From assembly GCF_904849725.1 (NCBI RefSeq), contig NC_058523.1, forward strand, positions 204,751,689-204,815,688: DNA of 64,000 nucleotides, written 5' to 3'. Each line of letters opens with the position of its first letter. Position 1 is the first letter of the stretch. Positions 25,555-36,296 of the stretch are shown here, piece after piece. The notes under the pieces were generated by a model, which worked only from the letters and a program-made list of their open reading frames with translations, made no database searches and was not told the origin of the DNA. The translations under genes and the position numbers were made by a program. Origin of the DNA: Hordeum vulgare subsp. vulgare (lineage: Eukaryota; Streptophyta; Magnoliopsida; Poales; Poaceae).

Positions 25555-26766
25555 TGATACGTCTCCAACGTATCTATAATTTTTGATGGTTTCTTGCTGT
25601 TATCTTGTCAAACTTTGGATGTTTTATATGCCTTTTATATCTTTTTTGGGACTAACCTATTAATTCAGTGCCAAGTGCGAGTTCCCGTTCTTTCCGTGTT
25701 TTGACCCTTTTTCAGGCGGAGTCCAAATGGAATAATTCTTTCGCGATGATTTTTTATGGAAAATATCAAAAATACCGGAAGAAAAAGATACCGGAGAGGG
25801 GTCCCGAGGAAGCCACAAGCCTTGTCAGCGCGCCCCCCAGGCCGCACCAACCAAGCTTGTAGGCCCCTTAGGGGCCCACTTGACGCAACTCCACCGTCAT
25901 CTGGTCCTATAAATCCAGAAACCTCCAAAAAGAAACCTAGATCGGGAGTTCCGCCGCCGCAAGCCTCTGTAGACACCAAAAACCAATCTGGAGCCCGTTC
26001 CAGCACCCTGCTGGAGGGGGAATCCATCTCCGGTGGCCATCTTCATCATCTCGGCGATCTCCATGACGAGGAGGGAGTAGTTCTCCCCCGGGGCTGAGGG
26101 TATGTACCAGTAGCTATGTGTTTGATCTCTCTCTCCCATGTTCTTGAGGTGTTATTCTAGTACGAACTCTATGATGGATCGAACAGAAAGAATAGCTTCG
26201 TGTTATTTTACTACGGACTCTTGAATTGATCAATCAGAAAGAATAACTTTGTGGTGGTTTCGTACCCGACAATAATTTCTTTGTTTGTTCTCCGCTATTA
26301 GTGACTTTGGAGTGAATCTTTGTTGCATGTTGAGGGCTAGTTATATGATCCAATTATGTTATTATTGTTGAGAGAACTTCACTAGTGAAAGTATGAACCC
26401 TAGGCCTTGTTTCCACGCATTGCAATACCGTTCGTGCTCACTTTTGTTACTAGTTACCTTGCTGTTTTTGTAATTTCAGATTACAAAAACCTTTATCTAC
26501 CATCCATATTGCACTTGAATCACCATCTCTTCGCCGAACTAGTGCACCTATACAATTTACCATTGTATTGGGTGTGTTGGGGACACAAGAGACTCTTTGT
26601 TATTTGGTTGCAGGGTTGCTTGAGAGAGACCATGTTCATCCTACGCCTCCCACGGATTGATAAACTTTAGGTCACCCACTTGAGGGAAAATTGCTACTGT
26701 CCCACAAACCTCTGCACTTGGAGGCCCAACAACGTCTACAAGGAGAAGGTTGCGTAGTAGACATCA
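25555..26766 (+). repeat. 3' LTR of the pol-less gypsy element (internally deleted)
   Basis: About 1212 bp. It matches the 5' LTR from TGATACG to TTCTTGAG (26148) and then jumps to GTGTTATTCTAG, deleting the equivalent of 20936-21407. It retains a 29-bp segment near 26565 that the 5' LTR has lost. A TATA-like TATAAAT is at 25909. Confidence 0.85.
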
Positions 26767-28283
26767 GTGCTTATGTGTGTGTCTCACAGATGTCATGGCA
26801 TAATGTGCCATGATAAGCACATGTGCTTGTATGTGTAGGGTAGAGAGGCAAGTTGATGTGTGTGTAGCTAGTGTAGTATTCCTTTTAGTATGTGTAGGTG
26901 ATTGTGGTGCTTGTGCTTGTTGTATGTGTGTGGGAATGGTGATGTGCTATGGCACACATACATGAGGTCTAAACCCTCATGTCACCATTGGACTTGTGAG
27001 AGTGTGAAAGTGCTTGTGTAGGTGTTGTTCTAGTGAATAGCACATGTGATGATGCACTATTCACTATATGTGATTCCATGTAGGTTTTCTTTGCAAGTTT
27101 GTTCCCATTTGTTCTATGTGAGTACATAGGTATTATATATGTTTTTGGGGTAGAATCATCCCAGGAATCCATTGGTGGAATCAGTTTTTCCTTTGGAACA
27201 CTTTCTGGGAATGTCATATTTCAGTTTTTTTCCATGTTTAGAGCTCGGTTCCATGTGATGTGATGAGCCCAAAAGGTTGATTCTTTGTTGTGGCAGTAGA
27301 GGGTGAACCACTCTACCACATGTTGGTTTTGTTTCATGCTTAGGAGTTCATGTGTGCAAGTGGTGCTTAGTCAAAGTAGGCATGTGGCTGAAATTCCAGT
27401 TTAGTGAAAATCTGTGATTTTCACTAAGTCTGAGAATCTGCTTATATTTTCTTCTTGTGTTGTGGTGCTTGTAGAAGTCCATGTGTTGGGAATCAGCCTT
27501 TGCTTTCAACTGGAAAGTTGTAGCTTTTGTGTTTGTCTAGCTCTTTGTAAATTTTCATTCCATTTGGAATCCTATAGATATTGTTTTGGGTGCTGTCAAA
27601 ATGCTTCAGAGCATAAACAACTAGTGAGAATCTGGAATTTTCACAAAGTCCTTGAAAACGGATGTTTTTGTCCAAGTTAGCAGCTGTGTAACTTTCTGTG
27701 TGTAACTCCTTTGTGTGATCTTTTTTGCTTCTGCTTGTAGTACTCTTGGATAGCTTCTGCCACATATCTTATTTGGCATGTTTGGGTGGGTGTAGGTGCT
27801 TTGCATGTAGCCCTCAAACTGTTATGATGCTGTTTATGGCAGATGGTATAGTTTTGATGTTTTGATGCTTGTGAGTGCATAAGATGATGGTGTGGTGATA
27901 TTCCTTGCACCGACCCATCCATGTTGGTTTGTTTTTTGTCTTGGCAACCTGGGAATACCAGAAGTATGCCATTGGTGTGTGTTGTGATGGATTTGACACG
28001 TAGGACTCTATTTCTTGTTTCGTTGTTTCCCATTGATCCGTAGCTCCGTTTGTAACGTTCTTTATATGGTTTTGTATCGTTTTCGCGTGACGCATTTGTT
28101 CATGTCATCCTCATGCATGTCAAGATAGCTTAGAGTACAGTTCTGTCCAGGAGCTTGTATTTACTTCTCATGCTTGTGCTAGTGACTAGAATAGAGGTGC
28201 ATGTTCATTTTCATCTCATGCATCATGTGCTTGTTGCAACTTGAGGTGCTGTTGTTCATTGGATGCTATTTTTATGTTGGGTA

Positions 28284-28382
28284 GCACCGGGATCGGAGAA
28301 CGAGTACGTGGATCCGGGAGCGTACGTGCAGGACGAACAAGAGCAGTTCCAAGCTGAGGATATCACAGGCAAGATGATATGA
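28284..28382 (+). other. Acidic micro-ORF module 1 in LTR C
   Basis: Thirty-two codons from GCA at 28284 to TGA at 28380-28382 encode an acidic peptide (SENEYVDPGAYVQDEQEQF). TTGGGTAG|C upstream could be a splice acceptor. Position and character match the module-1 frames of LTRs A, B and D. There is no ATG at its start. Confidence 0.3.
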
Positions 28383-29633
28383 CCTTGATTCCACCTCTAG
28401 ACTTGTTATGCTAGATTACGTTTCCTTCGTCATATGCTCGCTGCCTACCACTGAAATAATTGCCTCCTGATATTGCCATGAAACCCAAACACTTATCCCT
28501 TCCTAGCAAATCTTGAATGGGTAAGTAGGCTTTGCTTAGCTACTAATGTTAGCGTTGCTAGTTGCAGGTGCTTGTCTCATGTTATAACATGAGCTTGATA
28601 TCATTATGTTAAAACTGTTTTAATTAATGCACCTATATACTTGGTAAACAACGAAAGGCCTTGCCTTTTGCCGGGTGTTTTGTTCCATTATTGCCGCCAT
28701 AGTTACCGGCTACCGGTGTTTGATTCCATAAGTGATCGCTCCTAACACGATCGGGGTTGTTATGGGCCCCCCTTGATAAATCGTGTAGTGTTAAGACTTG
28801 TGTGGCAGGACCCAACATTGGTTTTAATCTGCTAATCACTTAATAATAACCTGCATAGGGAATAGCTACCCCGAGGAATTAATCAACAACCCGGGCCAGT
28901 GCTCCTCATGAGTGTTGGTCCAACCTGAGCGATGTCCGGGGCCCCACTGGTCACCGAGAGGTTTAGTCATCCCGATGTCTAGATCATCCGTCGTGTCCTG
29001 AGACCGAGATACGGGGCTCTTGTCGGGGTCGTCGACACGATGGGAGGTCCTACTAGTCTCGTCTTACCTTAGCGATATATCTTATGTATAGTAATCCCGG
29101 TGAAGCTTTGGTTCTCCCCAGAGTTGAGGTTTTTCCTCTAAGGAATCCGATGAGATCACGAGATTCGTGATAGAGGATTTCTTTGCGGCTCGTGACCGTT
29201 TGTGATGGACTAGTTGGAGCACCCCTGCAGGGTTTAATCTTTCGGAAAGCCGTGCCCGCGGTTATGTGGCAACTTGGAATATTTGTTAACATCCGGTTAT
29301 AGATAACTTAAACGTAACTCTAATAAAATTGCCAACTGTGTGCGTAACCGTGACTGTCCCCTTCGAAGACCTCTCTTCAATCGGGAACACGGTGGGGTTA
29401 TGATTGACGTAAGTAGGTGTTCAGGATCACTTAGTGATCATCTAATCATTGACCGCTAGTATAGACCACCTTCAATACATGTTCTACGTAAGTTAGCCAC
29501 CATATATGCTTAGGATGCTGCAACCTAAATACTCCACCTTCCTTACCTAATAACTTGCTTAGTTCTGGCACCGAGGTCATAGATTGCTGAGTCCCCGTGG
29601 CTCACAGATTCCTTCACAACACCAACAGGTCCA

Positions 29634-29729
29634 GGTACCCCCGAGACAGGTGATCCCGACGGCACGCAGCTGCCGTGGCAGTATGATGAGGAGAACGATC
29701 GCCTGTACGTGAACTATCCAGAAGACTGA
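29634..29729 (+). other. Acidic micro-ORF module 2 in LTR C
   Basis: Thirty-one codons, read from GGT at 29634 to TGA at 29727-29729, contain PETGDPDGTQLPWQYDEEN and end in YPED. The preceding block (ctcacagatt...caacaggtccag) aligns with LTR A at 5011-5045 and may supply an acceptor. Coding status is unproven. Confidence 0.3.
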
Positions 29730-29829
29730 GGCGTGGTCGTGATCGTGGGCAAGCATGCAAGGTAGCATAGTCATTTCTCATGTTTTTTAGTCCGTAGCGG
29801 AACTACCTTGTTTCAATGCATGATGTAAC

Positions 29830-30770
29830 CATTGTTCAAGAATTCGTCCGATTAACCAGTTAACTTGCCAATTAATCGCTACTCTTAGGGTGACCGAATC
29901 AAATAACACCTATTCATCGTGTTAACTTTTCATGCCGATTAATTGGCCAGTTAGACCGATTAATCAGTTGCGAGACCGATTAATCAGTTGTGAGACCGAT
30001 TAATCACTACTGCCCATTAACTGGTGGGCAAACGAATCCCAAATTTTTTGCACGTAACCCCTGCCACCCCCTCTTGCTACTAAATACCTAGGATTTGGCC
30101 CTCCTCCCGCTTCCTCATTCTCCTTTCATCCCCTCCTAACCTGGCTGGTGGCTAGTCGTGTCTTCACGAGTGCCAGTCACCACACTACACCTGAAAGATC
30201 TAGTTGCTCCGCCATTCTGGCCACCTGCCTGGACCCCACCCCACTTGGCCCCTCCCCATCCCCTCCCATGTAATGCTCCCCAATCTCTACCTCAATTACG
30301 TCAATAGTAGGCAAGGCACTACCATCTTTCCCCATATCTTAGTGGAGAATCCACATTCATATATTAGTAGATTATGAATTACAATTTTGTAGATGGGTGG
30401 ATGGAACTGTTGGTATTGGTTGTTATTTTGAATATATCATGTGATGTATGTTAGCAACTATATGAGTAAGTTTAAATGATTAATTGATAATTTCGAATTT
30501 TGAGATTTTATATATTTGGAAGTATAACGATTATTAATTTTACCTCTTGTCTATTTTCTATGCCTACAATAGAATATTTTGGTATATTACATAGCTAGGT
30601 GCGCGGAATTATGGTATAATACATTAAAAATGAAGATATAAGTTGGAAAGTTTCTATTTAATCTACCGATTAATGGTCGACCGATTAATCCAGTTAATAG
30701 GCCGATTACCAACTAATCGCTACTCCCAAGCCGACCGAGCAGTTACCGGTTACCGATTTCTTAAACATTG
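29830..30770. mobile_element. Non-autonomous hAT-type DNA transposon
   Basis: A 941-bp insertion in LTR C is flanked by an 8-bp direct repeat GATGTAAC (29822-29829 and 30771-30778). Its ends form an imperfect 17-bp inverted repeat: CATTGTTCAAGAATTCG at the left and CAATGTTTAAGAAATCG at the right on the opposite strand. An 8-bp TSD with short CA-starting TIRs is the hAT hallmark. Inside are three 20-bp-spaced copies of GACCGATTAATCA (29954-30009) and a direct repeat TAATCGCTACTC near each end (29873 and 30714). There is no ORF of note, so mobility would need a transposase in trans. Confidence 0.75.
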
Positions 30771-32261
30771 GATGTAACTCTGATATAATTATGAGATGGC
30801 AGATGAATCCCTGATTGTCATTCTACTATTATTATGTATAGGCTATGTTACCGTGCTTGTGAAACGCTTAGATGTGCTTCTTTCCAATTCGGGGCCTCGT
30901 TCCCTAAATTGGAAAAGGACCGCATCTTAGTCGTTACAGTAATGTAGAGGGTAGGGAAGGAAGATCAAACGCAAAGGTGACACGTCGATTTTTGGTGTGG
31001 TTCAGATAAGTCGCGCTATCATACATCCACCATAGTGGAGACTTAAACCCATGAAGGGTAATGGCTGCGAGATTCCACGGAGGGCTCCACTGACAAGGGG
31101 TCCACAAAGAAGCGGACTTGTCTATTCCACCATGGCTTACGTCCACACATGACTAGCCTCACTCACGGTAGATCTTCACGAAGTAGGTGATCTCCTTGCC
31201 CGTACAAACTTCTTGGTTCAACTCCACAACACGAAGTAGGAGGCTCCCAAGTGACATGTAACCAATCTAGGATTAACCACCCTCCAAAAGGTAATAGATG
31301 CGGTAGAATGATGAAATCCTTGCTCTTGTGATTCAAAAGATAGTCTCCTCAATATTCAATAACTCTATCACAGATTTGCCATGGGTAGGAGAGATTGATT
31401 TTGTGGATAGCAACTTGGGGAGGCTAGAGGTCAAGTTTCAAATGGTTGGATTGGAATCTCTTGATCTCAACACATTAGTAGGTGGCTCTCACTCAGAAAA
31501 GTGGATCTGCCAAGTGTGTGTGTGTGTGTTCTAACTGCTTCCTCTACGAGTGAGAGGAGGTGGAGGGGTATATATAAGCATCCCCAAAAATCTAACCGTT
31601 ACAGCATTATTTCCCAACTCGGTGACACCGAAAAGAATCTCGGTGGTTCCGAGTTGCACTAAATGTGGCAACCTTTGAATTCTTGGTGAGATCGATATAT
31701 GAATCTCGGTGGTACTGATACATTGACCTAGGGCAGTTTCCAAATCTTGGTGGTACCTATTTCAATCTTACAAATTCTGATTCTTGAAATCGAGACAACA
31801 AAAAGTTGGGCAATGTATTTTGGTGGCACCAAGAGATTAGGGTTTGGGAAAGGATGTGTGTGTGGGAAAATCGTAGGGCCGAGTGGGAAAACTTGGTGGC
31901 ATCAATTTTGCTGTTTTGGCTTGGGACAGAGATATTTGTGGGAGAATGACTCAATATTTTTGGTGGCTATCCCTAAGCACTTGAGCAACCAATTCATCAT
32001 AATACTTGACCCCCTTTTAATAGTATTGACTTTCCTAGGGACTCAAGAATGATTTCTCACAAATGGAAAATGTAGAGTCATGTTGCTTGAAGCTTGAGCC
32101 AATCCTATTCCTTTCCTTGCATGATGAGTTTTCACATCACAATCCTTTAGCCAATGCATCTTTGAACTTTTCTGAAATATACTTGGATAAGATCATCAGT
32201 TCAATGATACATATGTTGTTATTGATTACCAAAACAACCTTAGGGAGCAATTGTGCTTTCA

Positions 32262-33837
32262 GGAATTAAGCTTGGGGATGCTGATATGTCTCCAACGTAT
32301 CGATAATTTATGAAGTATTCATGCCATATTTGCCTATGTTTAAAATATTTTTATATGGTTTTGATGCACTTTATATGATTTATTTAGAACTAACCTGGAC
32401 TCACTGTTTTCACCAAAACTACCCTGGTGTTGTTTGTTGTGCAAAAAATAAAAGTTCTCGGAATTGCCCCAAACTTTTTGAGGATTTTTTCGAGGAAATA
32501 TGAGAAATACCAGAGCGAAGAACCATGGGAGAGGGACGGTGTGCCGTGATAGCATAAATCCCAAAAACCCATGAAGAAAACCTGGAACTTTCGCTCCGCG
32601 GCTGCAACTCTCTTTGTCAAAGAAAAACCCACGTGGAGCCTTTTCGGTACCCTGAAGAAGGCGGAAATCATCACGGGTGGCCTTCTTCATCATCCCGACA
32701 GAGGACATGATGAGGAGGGAGTAGTTCACCCTCGGGGCCGAGGGTATGTACTAGTAGCTATGTGTTTGCTCTCTCTCTCTCGTGTTCTTGAGATGTCATG
32801 ATCTTGATGTATCATGGGCTTTGTTAATATAGTTGTATTTTATGGTGTTCGTCCCTTGATATCTTGATGTGATGAATTGAATCTTTCCCTTTGAGATTTT
32901 TCTATGTTGGATTGAATATTGGATTTGAGATAACTGGTTGTATGTCTTGAATGTAGATACCCTGGTGAAAATGGGGTGTTCAATCAATTCACTTGATATA
33001 TGTTTTGGTACTCAACTTCCGGATTCCCGAGGTGACATTGGGGTAATCTATGCATAGTGGTTGATACACGTTCTTGTCCTACTTTCTCCTATAGAAATAT
33101 TGGGTTACTCTTTGAAGTTCTTTGTGTTGGATTGAATATGATGAATCTGAAATTGTTTGATGCATTTCAAATAATTAACCCACAGATACTTGAGGTGACA
33201 TTGGAGTATCTATGTGACATTAGGGTTGACTCATATGTATCATAGATGCTATTCTAGTACGAACTCTAGGGCTGTTTGTGACACTTACAGGAATAGCTCA
33301 AAAGATTGATCAGAAATAATAACTTTGAGGTGGTTCGCTACCTACAACACGTTTTTCTTATGTGCTCTGCTAATGGGAACTTTGGAGTGATTCTTTGTTG
33401 CACGTTGAGGGATGATCATATGATTCTACTATGTTAGCATTGTCGAGAGATTGCACTAGTGAAAGTACGAACCCTAGGCCTTATTTCGAAGCATTAATAT
33501 ATTGTTTTGCTTGTTGTTTACTAAATATTACCTTGCTGTTTTTATTTATTCAGATTATAAAAATATATTTCTACTATCCATACTACACTTGTATCACCAT
33601 CTCTACGCCGAACTGGTGCACCTATACAATTTGCCATTGCATTGTGTGTTGGGGACACAAGAGATTTCTTGTATTTGATTGCAGGGTTTCTTAAGAGAGA
33701 CCAGCTTCATCCTACACCTCCCACGAGCTGATAAACCTTAGGTCATCCACTTGAGAGAAATTTGCTGCTGTCTTACAAAACTCAGCATTTGGAGGCCCAA
33801 CAACGTCTACAAGAATTAAGTTTCATAGTAGACATTA
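32262..33837 (+). mobile_element. PPT remnant and 3' LTR of gypsy X2
   Basis: After the TSD, ttaagcttggggatgc (32266-32281) completes the X2 internal end left at 7193. The LTR follows, TGATATG at 32282 to GACATTA at 33837, about 1556 bp; its final CA has become TA. It aligns along its length with the LTRs at 38791 and 53430, including 'gaagtattcatgccatat' and 'cgccgaact.gtgcacctat'. The 5' LTR is not in the window, so no TSD can be checked. Confidence 0.75.
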
Positions 33838-34650
33838 GTGGCTCGTCGTCCGCCCCGTCTGGTAGGGGACCAACCACTCGACCTCCCTGCGGACCTTCTC
33901 CATCTCCTCTCGCACGACCGTGCTAAGCTTATGACCGTACATCAAGGTCTAGGTGTGCTGCCGATACTGGGAGACCGACACTCCGCTGCCGTGGTTAGAT
34001 GCCCACCTCCCTAATGGGTGACATCTGAGCCCGGATAGAGTGCCATTCCCCCGTGCCCGCGAGAGGGCATGCCTGCCTCCAGGAGACCGCCCGTTGCCAC
34101 GACAAGATTCTGTGCGAACTCCTCGCCGATCGCAGGTATGCCGTGGATTCGCTACTGTGGGACACATGGTTCCATGACGAGCATGACATGTGCCGGCAAA
34201 GATTTTTTTCCGGCCATAGTCGTAGCCTGTCCAGTGTGTTCCAGAGTGCATGGCATGCGCCTCCTGCATGCGCATTGAGCCCGAGAGGGAGGGAGTACAT
34301 GTGCCAATAAGAGGAGGAGTGGGAGGGCCTGCAGCAAATGCTTGAGCTCTCGGCCTCCGAGGACGTCTACATCCCTGAGTTGATGTCTAGCAGGAGGTGA
34401 AGGAGGAGCTTGCGGAGGAGCGTGCATGCGCATCATGGTCACCACCCCCAGCACCATCACCCCTGCCTCCTCCGCCACCTGCACAGTACGTGCCTGACCT
34501 AATCCGGGGCCCACCTCCACACCTCTGTACGCCCCACCCCACATTGACCTGATGAGAGACGATGAGGATGGTAGCGCATGAATATAGCGGCTTCGACGAC
34601 ATTGCGACGACGACAAGGACTTCTTCAGGGCGCGGGGTGGTCGTATTTTT
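33838..34650 (+). pseudogene. CACTA-type ORF fragment
   Basis: A GC-rich stretch contains broken plus-strand frames. The clearest (34053-34310) includes ADRRYAVDSLLWDTWF, HDEHDMCRQRFF and SPRGREYM; another frame just downstream has ASEDVYIPELMS, followed by a Pro-rich part and an acidic end (DDIATTTRTSS region near 34600). From memory this order matches an accessory protein of Triticeae CACTA (Caspar-like) elements. Stops and frame changes make it a remnant. The assignment is tentative. Confidence 0.4.
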
Positions 34651-35522
34651 TGTTTTGTGTTAATTTAAACTAAGTACCGTGGTTGGGCCGTGAGGATGAC
34701 ATCCTTTTAAATAAGTTGTTTAAGTTTTTAGCTATTCTAAAATGTCTTGTCTTGTTTTTACATGCATTTTTTCTATGTCCACCATACACAAGTTGTGGTT
34801 GGGGACACGCGTCGAACGACGCTAGGCCGTCCTGACTTGAACATGGTGTCCATTTCTCACCCCAAAGGGACTACATCTAGAACAAACGAATGCCCGTTTG
34901 GGGTCGCGCATAGGAGTAGGTCTAATCCGCTTGGAAACGTAATCCAAGCGTTGCCTCAGGATATTTTCTGTGAGGATAGTGTTACATCGTGTTTTGGAGG
35001 AAACTGCTATCCATTGAGATTTTTCCACAATATATATGCATGATTTGAAGATTTTGGTGGAGGCAAAAGGCACAAGTAGAAGTCTTGGCAATATGCATGG
35101 TTTGGGAATTTTGATGGAGGCATGTTGTGGTATTCAACAGGATGGGCTTGGAAATTTCAGCCAAATGGGCATATCTCTGCTAGCCCAGCCGAGTGATCCA
35201 AGTCCTTCACATGCGCTTGCTGCGCCTAATACTTCCATGGGACTAGCCTTGGGGAACCCACCATTACACTTCTTTTTCGACGGAGCCATGGCGGGCTTAC
35301 GCCGACATGAATCATTTTCATTATCATAAGTAAAACTGAGATACGGTGCTAAAAAAGTAAGATTGATATACAAAACAACTACTGCACAATTGCAGCACCC
35401 AACACACACAAGAAGTACTAAGAAACAACAAAGGATAATCATAAAATGAGCTACCACAAGCAGCCGAAACGAGTAACTTAGCACCCATAACTACTAGATA
35501 GATCAAGAAGAGTGGAAACTAG
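34651..35522. other. Stretch without recognised gene
   Basis: This AT-rich sequence lies between two CACTA-like parts. A 97-codon plus frame (35036-35329) carries a roughly 35-bp imperfect direct repeat (atgcatg.tttg..ga.tttt at 35037 and 35092) and a Ser/Pro-rich end. It has no homology that I recognise and may be chance. No terminal repeats were found. Confidence 0.4.
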
Positions 35523-36267
35523 CACTATTGCACGATGGTCCAAAGACGACACATCAATCAAAGACCCTTCGACGAAACTGTGTGTGATCCAGCAATCGCA
35601 AATGGTATAGCTCAAGATCCATCACCAGTGGCGCGAACTCTATGCAATGGGGGATCTATCAAATACGATTCAGAAAAGAGTTGCATGTGCGATCTACGAC
35701 ACACAGTTGACCCGCACAAACTGCTTGTGATGGACCAAAATAATGCAAACGGTTAACTAAATACAAGTGTGTGCAATGTATGGCATACAGTTAACTGAGA
35801 TAAATTGTTTGCACTGATCAAGCAGAACACCAACGATTGTCCAGATGATTATGTGTGCGATCGATGACATGCACGCGAGCTGGATGAACTATTTGTAATG
35901 ACATCAAGTAACGCGAATGATCACCCATATCAAGATGTGTGCGATAGGAGGCAAACACGTTGTCCGAATGAACTGTTTGCGGTGAGCCAATTTTGGCACA
36001 AACGGTTGCACAGATGAAGATGTGTGTGATAAATAGCATATGAGTAAGTCAGATGAATTGTGTGCGATGAGCCAAAATAAGAGAAACAAAGAACATGATT
36101 GCATAACCAAATTAAACATCCAATTACATAAGTGACTACACACATCACATTGGCACACCTAAATAAACAATTACACACATAACAACATGATTGCATAACC
36201 TAATTAAGTATCCAAATACATAAGTGACTACACACATAACATTGGCGCACACCTCAATAAACTATTA
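35523..36267. repeat. CACTA-like terminus with subterminal repeats
   Basis: CACTATTGCACGATGG at 35523 could be an element end, preceded by TAG. The next 500 bases carry many degenerate copies of a GTGTGCGAT motif (for example 35853, 35936, 36021, 36057) with intervening CAAACGGTT- or AACTGTTTG-like words, as in CACTA subterminal regions. Then a 92-bp direct repeat occurs twice (36094-36185 and 36186-36267). The opposite terminus was not found. Confidence 0.45.
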
Positions 36268-36296
36268 CATGCATTATGAACTATGAGAATCAATCA

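Larger units (their letters stand above)
20329..26766 (+). mobile_element. Pol-less Ty3/gypsy element (Sabrina/WHAM-like type)
   Basis: Both ends are intact: TGATACG at 20329 and GTAGACATCA at 26766, with a 5-bp TSD GTGCT (20324-20328 and 26767-26771). The 5' LTR is followed after 10 bases by TGGCGCCGTTGCCGGGGA, complementary to the 3' end of tRNA-Asp. The 3' LTR is preceded by ttaagcttggggatgc, the polypurine-tract position. The internal region (21997-25554) has one 257-codon ORF of unknown function and no gag-protease-RT-integrase, so it depends on another element for movement. The LTRs differ by a few percent in the parts compared by eye. The family name is from memory. Confidence 0.85.
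18252..30938. mobile_element. Solo long LTR 'C' with two nested elements
   Basis: It begins TGTAATGCCCC and ends GTCGTTACA, flanked by TSD GTAAT (18247-18251 and 30939-30943). Without the nested gypsy element (20329-26766) and hAT element (29830-30770) it is about 5.3 kb. Several blocks match LTR A, for example 28620-28830 with 3990-4200, and 29225-29280 with 4615-4670. Both end in GTTACA. No internal region is present, so it is probably a solo LTR. A TTTTAAATAG at 18851 may be its TATA box. It also holds two tRNA-like pol III units (19751-19980) and two acidic short frames. Confidence 0.8.
7194..32261 (-). mobile_element. Copia-like LTR retroelement with nested insertions (minus strand)
   Basis: Termini are TGTAGGATCC at 7194 and TGCTTTCA at 32261, flanked by a perfect 5-bp TSD (GGAAT, 7189-7193 and 32262-32266). 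It inserted into the pre-3'-LTR end of gypsy X2. Orientation is minus: a reversed primer-binding site (ctcataccact) abuts the right LTR at 18068, and a reversed polypurine tract (ctccccctttttgg, from 8716) abuts the left LTR. Without the nested LTRs B and C the element is roughly 8.1 kb. It encodes a gag remnant and a second ORF; I see no integrase, reverse transcriptase or RNase H, so it looks non-autonomous. Confidence 0.8.
18068..32261 (-). repeat. 5' LTR of the copia-like element (right copy), split by LTR C
   Basis: The LTR is in two pieces, 18068-18251 and 30939-32261, about 1507 bp in total. It starts TGTAGGATCC and ends GTGCTTTCA. The uninterrupted left copy reads straight through the junction (atgcaaatgtaatgtagagg at 7363), which shows where solo LTR C landed. 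The second piece repeats the TCGGTG/ACCGA cluster (31617-31720). Confidence 0.8.

Noticed and set aside
20426..26139. Frames of up to 137 codons repeated at about 20430-20840 and 25665-26140
   Set aside because: The duplicate positions are the two LTRs of one element; the frames differ in length and reading and are opposite or incidental to transcription.
29954..30009. Three 20-bp-spaced repeats as a CRISPR-like or satellite array
   Set aside because: Too few units, spacers of about 7 bases, plant context, and the array is internal to the hAT element.
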